Below, in pieces: positions 12,645 through 23,334 of a stretch of 64,000 nt of DNA. Below the pieces are notes generated by a model that was not told the DNA's origin, made no database searches, and was given only the letters and a program-made list of their open reading frames with translations. The position numbers and the translations under genes were made by a program. The stretch is taken from NCBI GenBank assembly GCA_023238725.1, contig CM041534.1, positions 19,067,803 through 19,131,802 on the forward strand, read 5' to 3'. Position 1 is the stretch's first letter. Every line of letters begins with the position of its first letter. This stretch comes from Scortum barcoo. Its lineage: Eukaryota > Chordata > Actinopteri > Centrarchiformes > Terapontidae.

Positions 12645-14940
12645 GATGACGATGAGCTTGGCGGAGCCAAGTTGAAGACAAAAATCTACATATTTAAGTG
12701 ACTTTTATCTTAGACACACCTCGTCTGTATGTAACGCTTGTATCCTACAAATTCACATTTTTTTCCCCACAATTAAACTGAAACTAAAATTCGAATAATC
12801 TCCAGTGATTTCAAGAAATTTTGTCTTGAATTTCTGAAGTTTCGTTGCTTGTATCAAGTATTAATTTGACTTGTTAGGGCCAGACAGTGGGCAAATCCAT
12901 CACAAAATTATGTATTTTGTTAAATGACTTGTTTATTTACTCATCTCAGTGTAGGTGCACGCTGCGACCAATTTGTATTTCTGATGAGCAGCAGCAAACG
13001 CAGCCACCCTCTCCGCTTAACCCCCATCTGTTGGCATCATTAACATCGCCTTCTACTTCCCAATTCAGCCCGGCGCTCCTTCCCTGATTAAAAAAATAAA
13101 GAAAACACAGTTTGATTTATACACTGCCACAGGCCAGCCGAGCAATCGTCCACCCCGGCGCTGGCTATCAAGGGCATCTCTGATCTGACTATAAATAATC
13201 AATTATTTCAGCTAATGACCCTACAAGATACCCTTTTAGACGAGGCTGAACTTCCACTTGGCAGGCGCCCCTCCGCCCCCGCAGAGTCGACAGGCTATCC
13301 TACATTAGCGGGCGCTGACACGTCCTCCCAGCCTCCCTGATGGACTGAAGGACCGGCTCTCCTCTGCTGTGCAGCAAAGATGTGCAAGAGCGACATCGAC
13401 GCGCCGCAGGTCAGCGGATGATTGTCAAAGTGTCATGTAGTGAGGATATGATCAGCACGTCGGCCCTGCTTGGTCCTTAAGGTGTCAGAGTCTCGTCTGC
13501 ATGGCCACGCGTCTGCCTATCACGGTTCTTTATTCGTCTTTTACCTCAGTTTATTCATTTTGAGCGCCTGTCATTTCAAACAGGTCTTGTTTTTGGTGTT
13601 GACTTTTAGGGGACGCCGTAATCTTCTGCAATTAAATGGACCACAGACGTCCTCAGTGCTATTTTGTGCCTGGCCAACAGCTGCAGCAAGTTTTTTTTTC
13701 TTTTTCTTTTTCTGGATTTACTAATTATGTTGGATTTGTATTTGTAAATTCTTCAGCTCGGGCCTGCTGGGAGATGAAGCAGCAGCATTTCATTTTCAAA
13801 CAAAAACATGGTTTAGCCATTGCCGTCTGGTGTGGTTGTGTGATTTTTTTTTTTTTTGTCTTCATGTTTTTTCATCATTGTTACAGCAAAGACGAAAAAA
13901 AAACAAAAAAACAACAAAACAACCCAAAACACAGTTGTCCAAAGGGAAAATGAATTTTAGATTCGACACTGCAGAGGGTACAGTAGCTGCACCCAGCTCA
14001 GTCTCCGAGGTTCAGCAGAGGGTTGTTTTCCAATAGCTTTATTTTGCTCTCACCCATTGGGAATGAAAAATATGCTTGTTTTCCTAAATGATGTAGTTTG
14101 AATATAATAACGTGCCGCGCTCTGGAGTCAGGTTCAGTTTTCTGCTTTTTGTTAGCCTGAGATGGGTCACATTGTCACAACACATTTTAGAAAAACCAAA
14201 AACAACAAGACAGATAATTAAGGCCAACAAACACGTGGATTTGATAAGCAAAGGGCATTTAACACTGCACAAATCAGCCACTGTTGTTGGTTTTCTGCAG
14301 CCGCTATATCTGTTGCTGTAATAATCTCTATATAACGTGCACTGTGGACAGCATCAGAGTGAAAGCAAACAACATGCAACAGTGCTTTGATTGAATTCAT
14401 GTTCTTAACTTTCCAAACGCTCTCATGCTGCTTATAGCTGAAATATTACTTGGCTCCGCTATCATCCGCTTCTCTTCTCACGAGAGGCACGGCATCAGAT
14501 TTACATGGCAATGTCACACGAACCGGCGTGTGTCTTAATTTCTTTGTTTACTGTGCAAGTTGTGAGCTAATTAAAAAAAAAAAAAAAAAGATTCTGAGCA
14601 GCAGGTACTGGTTGACGGCGCTCATATCACTCCTGCCTGCGTTCTGTCGCTCACGGTAACAAATTGATTTGAGCCAGAACAAAACCATGAAGCTTTTTCT
14701 TTCAATATATGAAACGAGACATACATCATAAAAACAAAACAAAACAAGTGTCATGCACCCTCGCAGCAGCACAACATCTCTATCAGAGCATCTGTCATAT
14801 CCTCTGGCTGACGTTGAGTTCACACCAGGGGGGCGGGCGGACATGTTCATCTTGTTTGAATGCAGAATAAAGGAACACGATGCCAGGCAGCTTCCTTTCC
14901 TCTCCTGTTTTCCTCTCCATCCATTTCCCATGCTGACTTA
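12645..14940. other. Non-coding stretch with homopolymer runs
   Basis: No supported gene. It contains a T run at 13844-13857, an adjacent A-rich stretch at 13897-13920, and a poly-A run at 14573-14589. The 13010-13440 part is GC-richer and repeat-free and may be regulatory, but nothing specific can be named. Confidence 0.5.
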
Positions 14941-14941
14941 C

Positions 14942-15050
14942 CTGCCGAAGCCTCCTGCATCACCGATAAACTGTATCCTCCGAGTGAATCCGCTCGCTGT
15001 TCGCAGACGCCTCTCGGCATCACGCGCAGCCTCGGCCACGGGTTTAATAT
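14942..15050 (-). CDS. Candidate coding exon, unrecognised protein
   Basis: On the minus strand the acceptor CTTTAACTCCACCTAAGCAG precedes 109 bases ending TTCGGCAG before a consensus GTAAGTC donor. Two frames are open. One starts at a codon boundary, reads ILNPWPRLRV... and ends with a single G, which fits the phase of the candidate at 10321-10353. The other starts with two bases and reads KPVAEAARDAERRLR...FIGDAGGFG; many of its codons begin with G, as real coding sequence often does, but it does not join the 33-nt candidate without a stop. The segment is clearly GC-richer than its flanks. No family is recognised, and the frame is ambiguous. Confidence 0.35.
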
Positions 15051-15054
15051 CTGC

Positions 15055-17558
15055 TTAGGTGGAGTTAAAGCGAGCATTTTGTCTTTCATACGTAAAACAT
15101 CACCACTGACCTCTCTCCTGACTCTACCGTTAGAAGCTGAGCAGCAGACACGTCTACAGCAAAATTAGTCATATCAGCGGCCGGTAAACCGATCAGCTAC
15201 AGTGAGGAACTGTGGCTGCTGGATAAGTCATTCGTGATGGAGAAATTTTTACGTTATGAAGATTATTCTCGCAAATCTGAGGAAAAAATAAACCACACGA
15301 CAATTATACTGGCACAACTTTTAAAACAATTTGTTATTAGAGGTTTGACTGATCTTGTGTAGCATCTGGAGTTACAAATGACTCATGTTATTGGGGAGTT
15401 GTGATGATGACTACAAGTTCAGGGTCTCTTAAAGGGGCATTCAGAGGATTTCACACATGGGGACACACATGACTCAGCCTGAGAAAACAACAGAGTCTGA
15501 TGTTTTTGGAGCTTTATCTAAACAAGGGACAAACAGTCAGGATATCTTAGCCTCTGATAGTTTGTTTAAACTCCTTTTAAAAATCTCTCTTCCAAATCAC
15601 CCAAGTTTGTGAAGGGGCAGTACCAATTTTCTAGGGTACCTCTTTAAGCAAACCTTTCCTTACCTGCAAATGGAGAGTAAGTGTTTTTTGCTTAACTATG
15701 CAGCCAGGGTTTGAGGAAACTTGTGAGGCAGATAAAATTGTAATTTTTGGCACTTTTCTGAGAAATATTTCATAAAAAGATGCAATGTTGTTTCATTTGA
15801 GCCTCGATACAATGTTGGTTGAAATGTTTGTCGTGTTCGTCTTCCTTTTAATGTGTACAAAGCTGCAGCCACTTCATCCTGTCATTTTACTGTCACAGCT
15901 GCAGAAGATTCGACACTCTGGGTTTCCAACCTCGACATCCCAAAGTTAATTTTAGTCAAGCAATGACACACACACACAGAAGGAAAAAAAAAACCTGACA
16001 GACAGACAGACGGGCTGATAAGATGACCCACGGCTGGTCATCAGCACACTGAGCCTCGGTGGTTGCCATAGCAATGAAAGCTCTCTGTATATCAAGTGAC
16101 AAAACCATTGCAAGGAAATGAAGAGGTTGACAGAGGAGGTGGAGGTGAGAGTCTGAGAGGGAAGAGCTAGCATTTGTCTGGATGTGCGTTGGTCTGTCTC
16201 GCAGTGCATCTTCGTCCATTCAATGGCACTATACAAACTAAGATTGAAAGAATTCAGAAATATTTGACACTCTTATTATATACTGTACTGACTTAGCAAT
16301 AGTATCTCTGCAGCAGCTGCTACTGTGGGTACCAACATTGGTTGTTTTGCTGAATTAGGGTCTTATTTTACGTAGTTAATGAAGCCAAATTAAAAAAACT
16401 TTGTGTTCAACAACCATGAGGAGTCCTGGAGTAGATTATGACGCAGCTAAAAGTGTTGTACAGTTACTTAAATTTACTTACATAGTCCACACTGAGACAA
16501 ACATGAACGCAATCTGTCAAATTTGAGTTTCCTCTGTGAACAATAGTTCTCATAGTTCATGATTAAGGTCTTTTTGTAGCTTGTTGTTATATACTGTGTC
16601 CCGTTTTCATCTGTTAGATGGTAGTAGTTGCATACAGTTTATTATTAATGACTTAAAATAGATTTGTGACACAGCTCTACTACTCACTGTGTGTGGCAGC
16701 TGGCTGCTTAGCATATTGTAGAGTCTTGATGGATTGACTGGCTAACATGATCTGCAGGAACATATGCAGTCACTCCACAATCATGTAGCTTTTGGTACGT
16801 CTGCCTTACACTGCTACGAGTGATAATCAAATTCCACGCAGGACAAATGAGTGGCAAATTAACTTCCAGACTCAGAGTTTCAGCTCTACTGTTCCAGTTT
16901 GGTGGCGGCACCGGGAGGTGACCTGGAAGAACTCCGGTGACCCCTCGGCAGCTCCGACTCTCCGTCACAGAGCGCCAGACGCTCGGCCGCGGCGGCAGTG
17001 AGCGGCATCGGTCTCTGCATTCATTTCAGCCTCTGCCACCTGTCCCACTCTGTCAGTGTCAGAGCGCGTTTCCTGAGCAGGCCAAAAGCTATCGGCTAGA
17101 TATAGCCACTGGCTCACAGAAGGGTTCCTTCATGGGTCATTACGTACCAGAATAGCGGGCTGTTTACGAAGCCATTACCGCGGGCGCTCAGGGTGTTGTG
17201 TGGAGTTTTTTTGGGGGGGCTGTTTGATACCAGTGGCTGATTGTCGGGTATATTTAATTATATCTTTTCATGTGGGATCATGTAAGAGCAGAATGTCCAG
17301 TTGGATGGGGTGAGGGCAGACTTGGCAGGGAGTCGGAGGCTTTCTGTCTGACCCACCATCATTAAAACCCTTTGTGGACTTTTTAAAATGTCCTTCACTC
17401 TCCAATAACAGATCTGCAGCTGCGGTCAAAGGAAAATGTCATATCCAAAAGACTGATAGACTGAATTTTTTTTTTTTTTGACAGAATGTGTTTGATTTTC
17501 TTCATTATCTTTGAATAGATTTGAAGATTACTGCCTGCATAATTCCACCACAATTTAC
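15055..17558. other. Non-coding stretch
   Basis: No supported gene. It contains a short (GACA)n run near 15996-16012, a GC-rich patch at about 16900-17060 without paired splice signals, and a T run at 17468-17479. Confidence 0.5.
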
Positions 17559-17567
17559 TATCTAGAC

Positions 17568-17890
17568 CAGGGGTGTCAAACTCATTTTAGTTAAGGGGTC
17601 CACATACTGCCCACTTTGATCTCAAGCGGGCCGGACCAGTAAAATCATAGCATAATAACCCATACATAACGACAATATTTCTCTATGTTTAAATCATTAG
17701 TGGAGGTTTTTGGATGTTAAACCCTATTTTAAGGTCTTTCTACAATAAACTAGAAACCCAAAGACCAGAAACTCAGATATCAGCCCACTGTTTATCTGCC
17801 TGGGTGTCACAAACGCGTCACAAAGCAAGAGAATCTGCAGATATCGCATTTACACTGTTTTTGAAGCACTTACTGTGTTTGACACCCCCG
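17568..17890. mobile_element. Non-autonomous hAT-type DNA transposon (MITE)
   Basis: The element starts CAGGGGTGTCAAAC and ends GTTTGACACCCCCG: 14-bp terminal inverted repeats with one mismatch. It is flanked by 8-bp target duplications, ATCTAGAC (17560-17567) and GTCTAGAC (17891-17898), with one mismatch. An 8-bp duplication around a CTAG core is what hAT transposases produce. Internal sequence (GGGCCGGACCAGTAAAATCA) matches what I remember of a widespread teleost hAT-derived repeat. At 323 bp it has no transposase and depends on an autonomous relative. The mismatches show an old insertion. Confidence 0.88.
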
Positions 17891-17899
17891 GTCTAGACA

Positions 17900-20700
17900 A
17901 GTTGTTTTCAATCTGGAACTCACTCAAGAGGCCACAGCATGTATTTTGAGGGATTATAAAATCATTAACAGGATAGTGAAGCAAAATTTCTTCTTTATTT
18001 TGTCTTTCTCTGGGAAGGACAAATCCCTATTTGTAACTCATAGCCCATTGGCATTATACCATAGGGGCACAATAGAAAAAAGGTTGACAACTACTGAACT
18101 AAACCATGATGAGCTGCAACACATTCTCGCGAGCGCCACCTAGGTTAGAGAATCATTGATGTGGCTGATCAAGACTGAATCTCAAAAGCCTTCCTCCTTG
18201 ACTGAGCATCTGTTTCGTAACTTCAAACACAGGCCTCCTCAGACGGGGTCACTTCAACATCCCTGAACTCCGTTTGAATGAAGACATTCATCTTTTTGCT
18301 AATGCATCAATAAAAGCGCTCGTATAACTGGACACTCCAGTAAATTTTGATTAAAGACCTCTAACACTTGGGCGCCTGATGGTCGTCTGAAAGGAAAGCC
18401 CTGTGTCATAAACTTGTTATAAAACCCTCAGGATGAAATATAAAGCACCTTCCATTATCCTTGCCTATTTCTGTCCCCAAACTGAGGAGCAGTGTGTTAA
18501 ATAATAAGTCCTAAAAAGTGAGATAAAAGCTGGGGTTCAGTAATTTATCTAAAATGCTAATATTTTCTCAGGTCAAAAATAAAAAAAAAAAAAAAGCAGA
18601 ATAATTTAATACAGTTCAACTATGTTACATCCCGGTCTACTGATAAGGGGGGACTTATCTGCTAGTGCTGGCCTTTTGAATGCTAAGTAGTGTCATTTTT
18701 TGGGTGGAATGAATTATCATTACCACTCCATTCGAAGCCCTGCATAAACACAGAGGCGATAAGGACTTTTTGGACTTGTGTCACTTCAAATTCCAGTTTA
18801 ACAAGCCCTAATCTGCCTCAAGTGCAAAATTATAGTAGTTTTCCATATTCCAAATACATTTTTGTGACTGAGGCCTGTGAAGTATTTTAAAATATTTCTA
18901 CCAGTATCACAGTATACCAGCAATGTTTTTTAATAATTCTGGCGAGATTTCACATACTTTATGTAAAATGTCAGAAGTACAGTTTTAGTTGGTTCACTTA
19001 AGCAGACTTTACATGTTTACCTGACTTGAGTCACACTTCAATAGACTTACTAAAAGTGAGTTGTATTTTATTGTGGTGCATTTAGTTAAAAAAATGATTT
19101 TTTGAATTGATTTTTTGATTGAATTTTAATGCTTACTGTCTCTAAATCAATGCAGTAAATTGTGCTTAAATGAAGCTGCATTTACCAAATACAAACTAAT
19201 ATATTCCTGCAAATGTTTTGATATTTTTTTAGAAAGTGTGTTAATTCTGCAAATGCTTGAAAAGTGACTTTAAATCCATTTTGGCTGAGTTCATAAACTT
19301 TATGTACAATCGATTCAGACATACTGCCAGAGTCTGAACTCTTTTTCCAAAGATCAATCAAGTAATTCTGTCCTCTAGATAAAAAAGACCCATTCCCCCA
19401 AACTCTAAGGGAACGTCTCATTCACTTATATCTGGACACCATCGCCTCTGTCAAGACATAGAAACAGAAACAATCTCTCAGTGAGGTGGAGCATTGTATT
19501 TCATTCGTCTGGACCACTTGTGCTCTGGATTTGAGTACTTTCATTATGTGAAGAGAGTATGTTCAAGCTAAAAGTAGGTGTTAAGAAACTACAAAATTAA
19601 AGCACTAAAAAGTGAATGATTGATGGAGAAAGGGGGCAAAAACAAATTACACAAAAAAAGGTGAAGAAAAACTAAAATATTGTACAAAACCATCAATAAA
19701 AACAACAACAACAAAAAAAGCTGAGATGAAATAAAGTTTGACTATTCAGACACTGGCAAAGTTGCAAAAATAGCAGCTAATGACTGACAGGAGCTAATAT
19801 CTTATTTTGAAGCAGGAGTTGATCTCAGCATCAGACCGACGGACTGACTGACATCGGGAGGTCCCGCCACGAGCCGAGCAAAAACACAAACTCATTAAAA
19901 CTCATTTAAAAGAGCAAAAGTGCAGCCGTAGGTAGGTAGAAGGATTCAGTAATGTCTGGGACTTGTACAGTGCCTGCGTTTGCATATTCCCGTTGCCGAG
20001 CTCAGGGTTTATATTACAACCAACTTAAGCATCTTTTGTTAATAGTTTCATTTTTCTTTTTTTTTTCCTCTGGGGCTCAACACTGAACTCTGCAGCAGTT
20101 CAGCTACTTCTCGACTGTTCAGATTTTGTTTTAATGTTTTAAAGCCAGGTGAAGTAAAATAACAACACTGTGTGTACAATATCTAAAAATTCCCTCCCAA
20201 AAAACATGGCATAAAAGATACTCTTATAGTATAAATTGAGGTAAGGCTGTCTTTCTTTACTAAGCTTCCTCAAAAGATAGTTTTCCTCCTCACAGATTCA
20301 CCCTTGCTCATGTTCCTTGTCGGTTCCATTGTTGTCAGCAGGGAGTGAAGGCCTCCTCCTCATCAGAAACCTGCCTTTTGAATTAGTTGCTTTTTGCTGT
20401 GAGTTCTCTCGGAAATGACTTGTGCTGACATTTCTATGCAGGCGATCAGTCTTTGTTGGCACTGTTTAATCTTGCCTTTTCCCTCCTTGCATCTACGCTC
20501 TTCAATCATTATAAAGTCAGGGGGAGAAACCTGAAAAAAAAAAAAAAACAAAAAGAGAGAAAAAAGCTCAATTCAGGATAGATGGAGCATCGCCGTCTTT
20601 GTTTTCGTTATTGTTGCTCGCCGCCCGCTGCTGTTGCTTGTTTTTACTGTCCTTTCATCGCATCATCGTGGCTGTCAGCGTACTTTGTCTTCCTCCTCGG
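17900..20700. other. Non-coding stretch
   Basis: No supported gene. It holds a CTCF-like motif at 18133-18146, an A run near 18581-18595 and several A-rich segments (19620-19740). Otherwise it is plain AT-rich DNA. Confidence 0.5.
18133..18146 (-). promoter_or_regulatory. Possible CTCF-like site
   Basis: Read on the minus strand, AACCTAGGTGGCGC matches 11 of 14 positions of the commonly cited CTCF core CCASYAGRKGGCRC. The TAGGTGGCGC half is perfect and the first three positions are mismatched. Sequence match only. Confidence 0.25.
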
Positions 20701-20703
20701 CAG

Positions 20704-20787
20704 ATGTCTCCAGACTTTCTGCGAATGTAACAATAAACACTGCTTTGTGTCAGCGCCTTCCCTTTCACAGACTACAACAGTCTGTAG
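20704..20787 (+). other. Plus-strand exon candidate, unproven
   Basis: The acceptor TTTGTCTTCCTCCTCGGCAG precedes 84 bases ending CTGTAG before a consensus GTGAGT donor. Entered with one base, the frame is open and cysteine-rich (CLQTFCECNNKHCF), ending with two bases, so the length preserves phase. No known domain is recognised, and the cysteine spacing fits no EGF module I can name. It may be chance. Confidence 0.22.
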
Positions 20788-20943
20788 GTGAGTTTATTAT
20801 TGCATTATTATGCAGACGGTCAACAAAAGTCTCAACAAAAGAAAATATTTGAGCACACAAATGCGCACGCTGATTGAAGATAAAAACGAGTACACCTGCA
20901 CTCTTTAAAAGAAGAAAAAAAGCAGCTATTCCAGCGATTTAGA

Positions 20944-23010
20944 TTTTTTTTAGATTCAACTTTATTGTCATTACACATGTATAAATACAGAGTAACGAAA
21001 TGCAGTTTAGCATCTAATCAGAAGTGCAAAGAAGCAGCAAGTGCATTATAAATAGTATGTAGAGTATGAACAGTATGTACAGGTAAGTAAGGTATCTAGT
21101 ATACAGAAACTATATAGATAATGATATGAACAATATATATATACAGGTGTGCTATACTAATATACAGAAGGGCTATATTAATATACAGATACAGTGAAAG
21201 GATGGATATGAATATGAACAAGTATGTACAAGAACAGAGATGGATGTGAACACTATATACAGGTATGTATACACAATTATGTGGTGGGACAACAGGGGCG
21301 CAATGACAGTGGGCAATGTAGGGGTGTGGAGGAGTTTGGGGTGTGGGAGGGTGTGGGGGATCAGAGGGGGACAGAGTTCAAGTAGAGAAACAGCTGTAGG
21401 GAAAAAGCTGTTCCTAAACCTGCTGGTTTTAGTCTGGAGGCTCCTGTAACGCTTCCTGGAGGGCAGTAGCTGAAAAAGAGTATGTCCAGGATGAGAGGAG
21501 TCCTTAAGAATGCTACGTGCCCATTCGTAGACATCGCTTCTTCTGGACGTCCTCTATGGCAGGAAGTGGAGTCTTTGTGATGCGTTGGGCGGTTTTCACC
21601 ACCCTCTGCAGTGCCTTGCAGGTCCGCGACAGAGCAGTTCCCATACCAGACTGTGATGCAGTTGGTTAGGATACTCTCTATCGCACACCGGTAAAAGTTG
21701 CCTAGGATGGCAGTGGACAGGATGGTTCTTCTTCAGTGTCCTCAAGAAGAACAGGCGCTGATGGGCCTTCTTAATCAGGCTGGAGGTGTTTGCAGTCCAT
21801 GAAAGGTTCTCTGAGATGTGGATCCCCAGGAACTTGAAACTGGAGACACGTTCAACAGCCATGCCGTTGATGTGGATGGGATCATGTGTCTCCCTTTTCA
21901 CCTTCCTGAAGTCCACAATGAGCTCCTTAGTTTTGCTGGTGTTAAGGAGCAGGTTAGGAGCATTGTCAGCACACCATGTAGCTAAGTGCTCGACCTCTGC
22001 CCTGTAGTGTGACTCATCACTGATTATCATCATCACTCATCATTATCACTGATGAGTCCAATCACCGTGATGTCATCTGCAAACTTTGTGATGGAGTTGG
22101 ATCCATACATAGGCCTGCAGTCATGGGTGAAGAGGGAGTAGAGGAACGGGCTCAGCACACAGCCCTGTGGTGCGCCAGTGTTGAGTGTGATGGTGGAGGA
22201 GCAGTTGTGGCCTGACTTGACATGCTGAGGTCTGTTGGTCAGAAAGTCCATAATCCAGTAGCGGAGGGGGGTGCTGATTCCAAGATCCCCAAGTTTAGTG
22301 ATTAGCTTGGAGGGAATAACTGTGTTGAATGCCGAGCTGAAATCAACAAACAGCATTCTTGTGCGTAAGTGTTCTTGTTCTCCAGGTGTGAGAGTACACA
22401 GTGCAGCGCTGTAGATACAGCATCCTCTGTGCTCCTATTGCTTCGGTAGGCAAATTGGTGTGGGTCCAGTGTGGGGGGCAGGCATGTCTTGAGGTGTGCC
22501 AGGACCAGCCGCTCAAAGCACTTCATCACAATGGGTGTGAGTGCTACGGGGCGGTAGTCATTCAGGCACGTCGGAGAGGAGTGTTTCGGCACTGGCACAA
22601 TGGAGGTGGTCTTGAAGCACGCTGGTACTGCTGTCTGGGCAAGTGACAGGTTGAAGATGTCCGTATGAAGACCCCTGCAAGCTGCTCAGCACAAGCTCTG
22701 AGCACACGTCCCGGAATGCCATCAGGGCCAGCAGCCTTGCGTGCGTTGATTTGGCTCAGTGCATTTTGAACGTCTGTGGGGGAGAGTGTGAGGGTCTGGT
22801 GATAATCAGAGGGTTTGGGTTTGATAGTCATGTCCTTGTTGTCCTTGTCAAAACGGGCGTAGAAGTCATTCAGCTCGTTGAGGAAGGACACATTCATGAC
22901 TGTCTGTGTGGAGTTGCTGGGTTTGTAGTCGGTGATGGCCTGGATGCCCTGCCACATGCGTCGGGGGTCAGAGTAGACAAAGTTTATCATTGCACTCCCA
23001 TAAAGTTTGG
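20944..23010 (-). mobile_element. 5'-truncated L2/CR1-group LINE (Rex1/Maui-like)
   Basis: This minus-strand non-LTR retrotransposon begins near 23010 and ends near 20944 with the tail TGACAATAAAGTTGAATCTA, followed by T-rich sequence on the plus strand. It keeps only the part downstream of the endonuclease: the linker, the reverse transcriptase and the C-terminal region. The upstream apurinic endonuclease domain is absent, the usual result of incomplete reverse transcription. The CAATAAAG-type tail and the RT sequence fit the L2/CR1 group known from teleosts. I cannot separate Rex1 from Maui-like families by eye. No clear target duplication was found. Confidence 0.85.
21596..22990 (-). pseudogene. 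LINE reverse transcriptase ORF, frameshifted
   Basis: Reverse transcriptase for target-primed retrotransposition, now broken. Read from 22990 downward it shows a pre-RT linker (DPRRMWQGIQAITDYKP), LTPIVMKCFERLV and HQFAYRSNRSTEDAV (early RT blocks), FVDFSSAFNTV (block A, catalytic Asp), GAPQGCVLSPFLY (block B), FADD at 22072-22083 (block C, catalytic Asp pair), LNTSKTKELIVDF (block D) and FKFLGIHISENLSW (block E). The frame shifts near 22660, 22360, 22035 and 21720, and in-frame stops follow, so no functional enzyme is made. The catalytic residues in blocks A and C are retained. The shift near 22035 comes from a small local duplication. The endonuclease half is missing. Confidence 0.92.
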
Positions 23011-23119
23011 GGACTGATGAGTGACAGATTAAAACAGAAGCAAGATTAATGCAGCAGAGGCCGAGGTACTCTGTGGTATGTTGTATTAAAATAAAGTACT
23101 ATTACGATCATCACCATTA

Positions 23120-23330
23120 TCATCAGCGGAGGTTGGTCTGTTGACCTTTGCCTCAACAATGTGCATTGGTCATCCGCTGCACTTTGTCTAGCTCGTTCTA
23201 CCTCAGTATCTTATTTTATTTGATGTAACTGTATTGGATTTTATTTTAATGTACCTGGCTGCTACAACAACTTAACTTCCCACCAAGATCAATGAAGTCA
23301 TCTATCTATCTATCGATCTATCGATCGAAT
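23120..23330 (+). mobile_element. LINE/SINE 3'-end fragment with (ATCT)n tail
   Basis: The sequence CTTAACTTCCCACCAAGATCAATGAAGTC followed by (ATCT)n at 23300-23328 is a diverged copy of the teleost retroposon end that typically reads TTTCCC..GGGATCAATAAAGT plus a tetranucleotide tail. The upstream boundary is uncertain. It lies in opposite orientation just beyond the truncated 5' end of the minus-strand LINE, so this is a small retroposon cluster. Confidence 0.65.
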
Positions 23331-23334
23331 GAAT

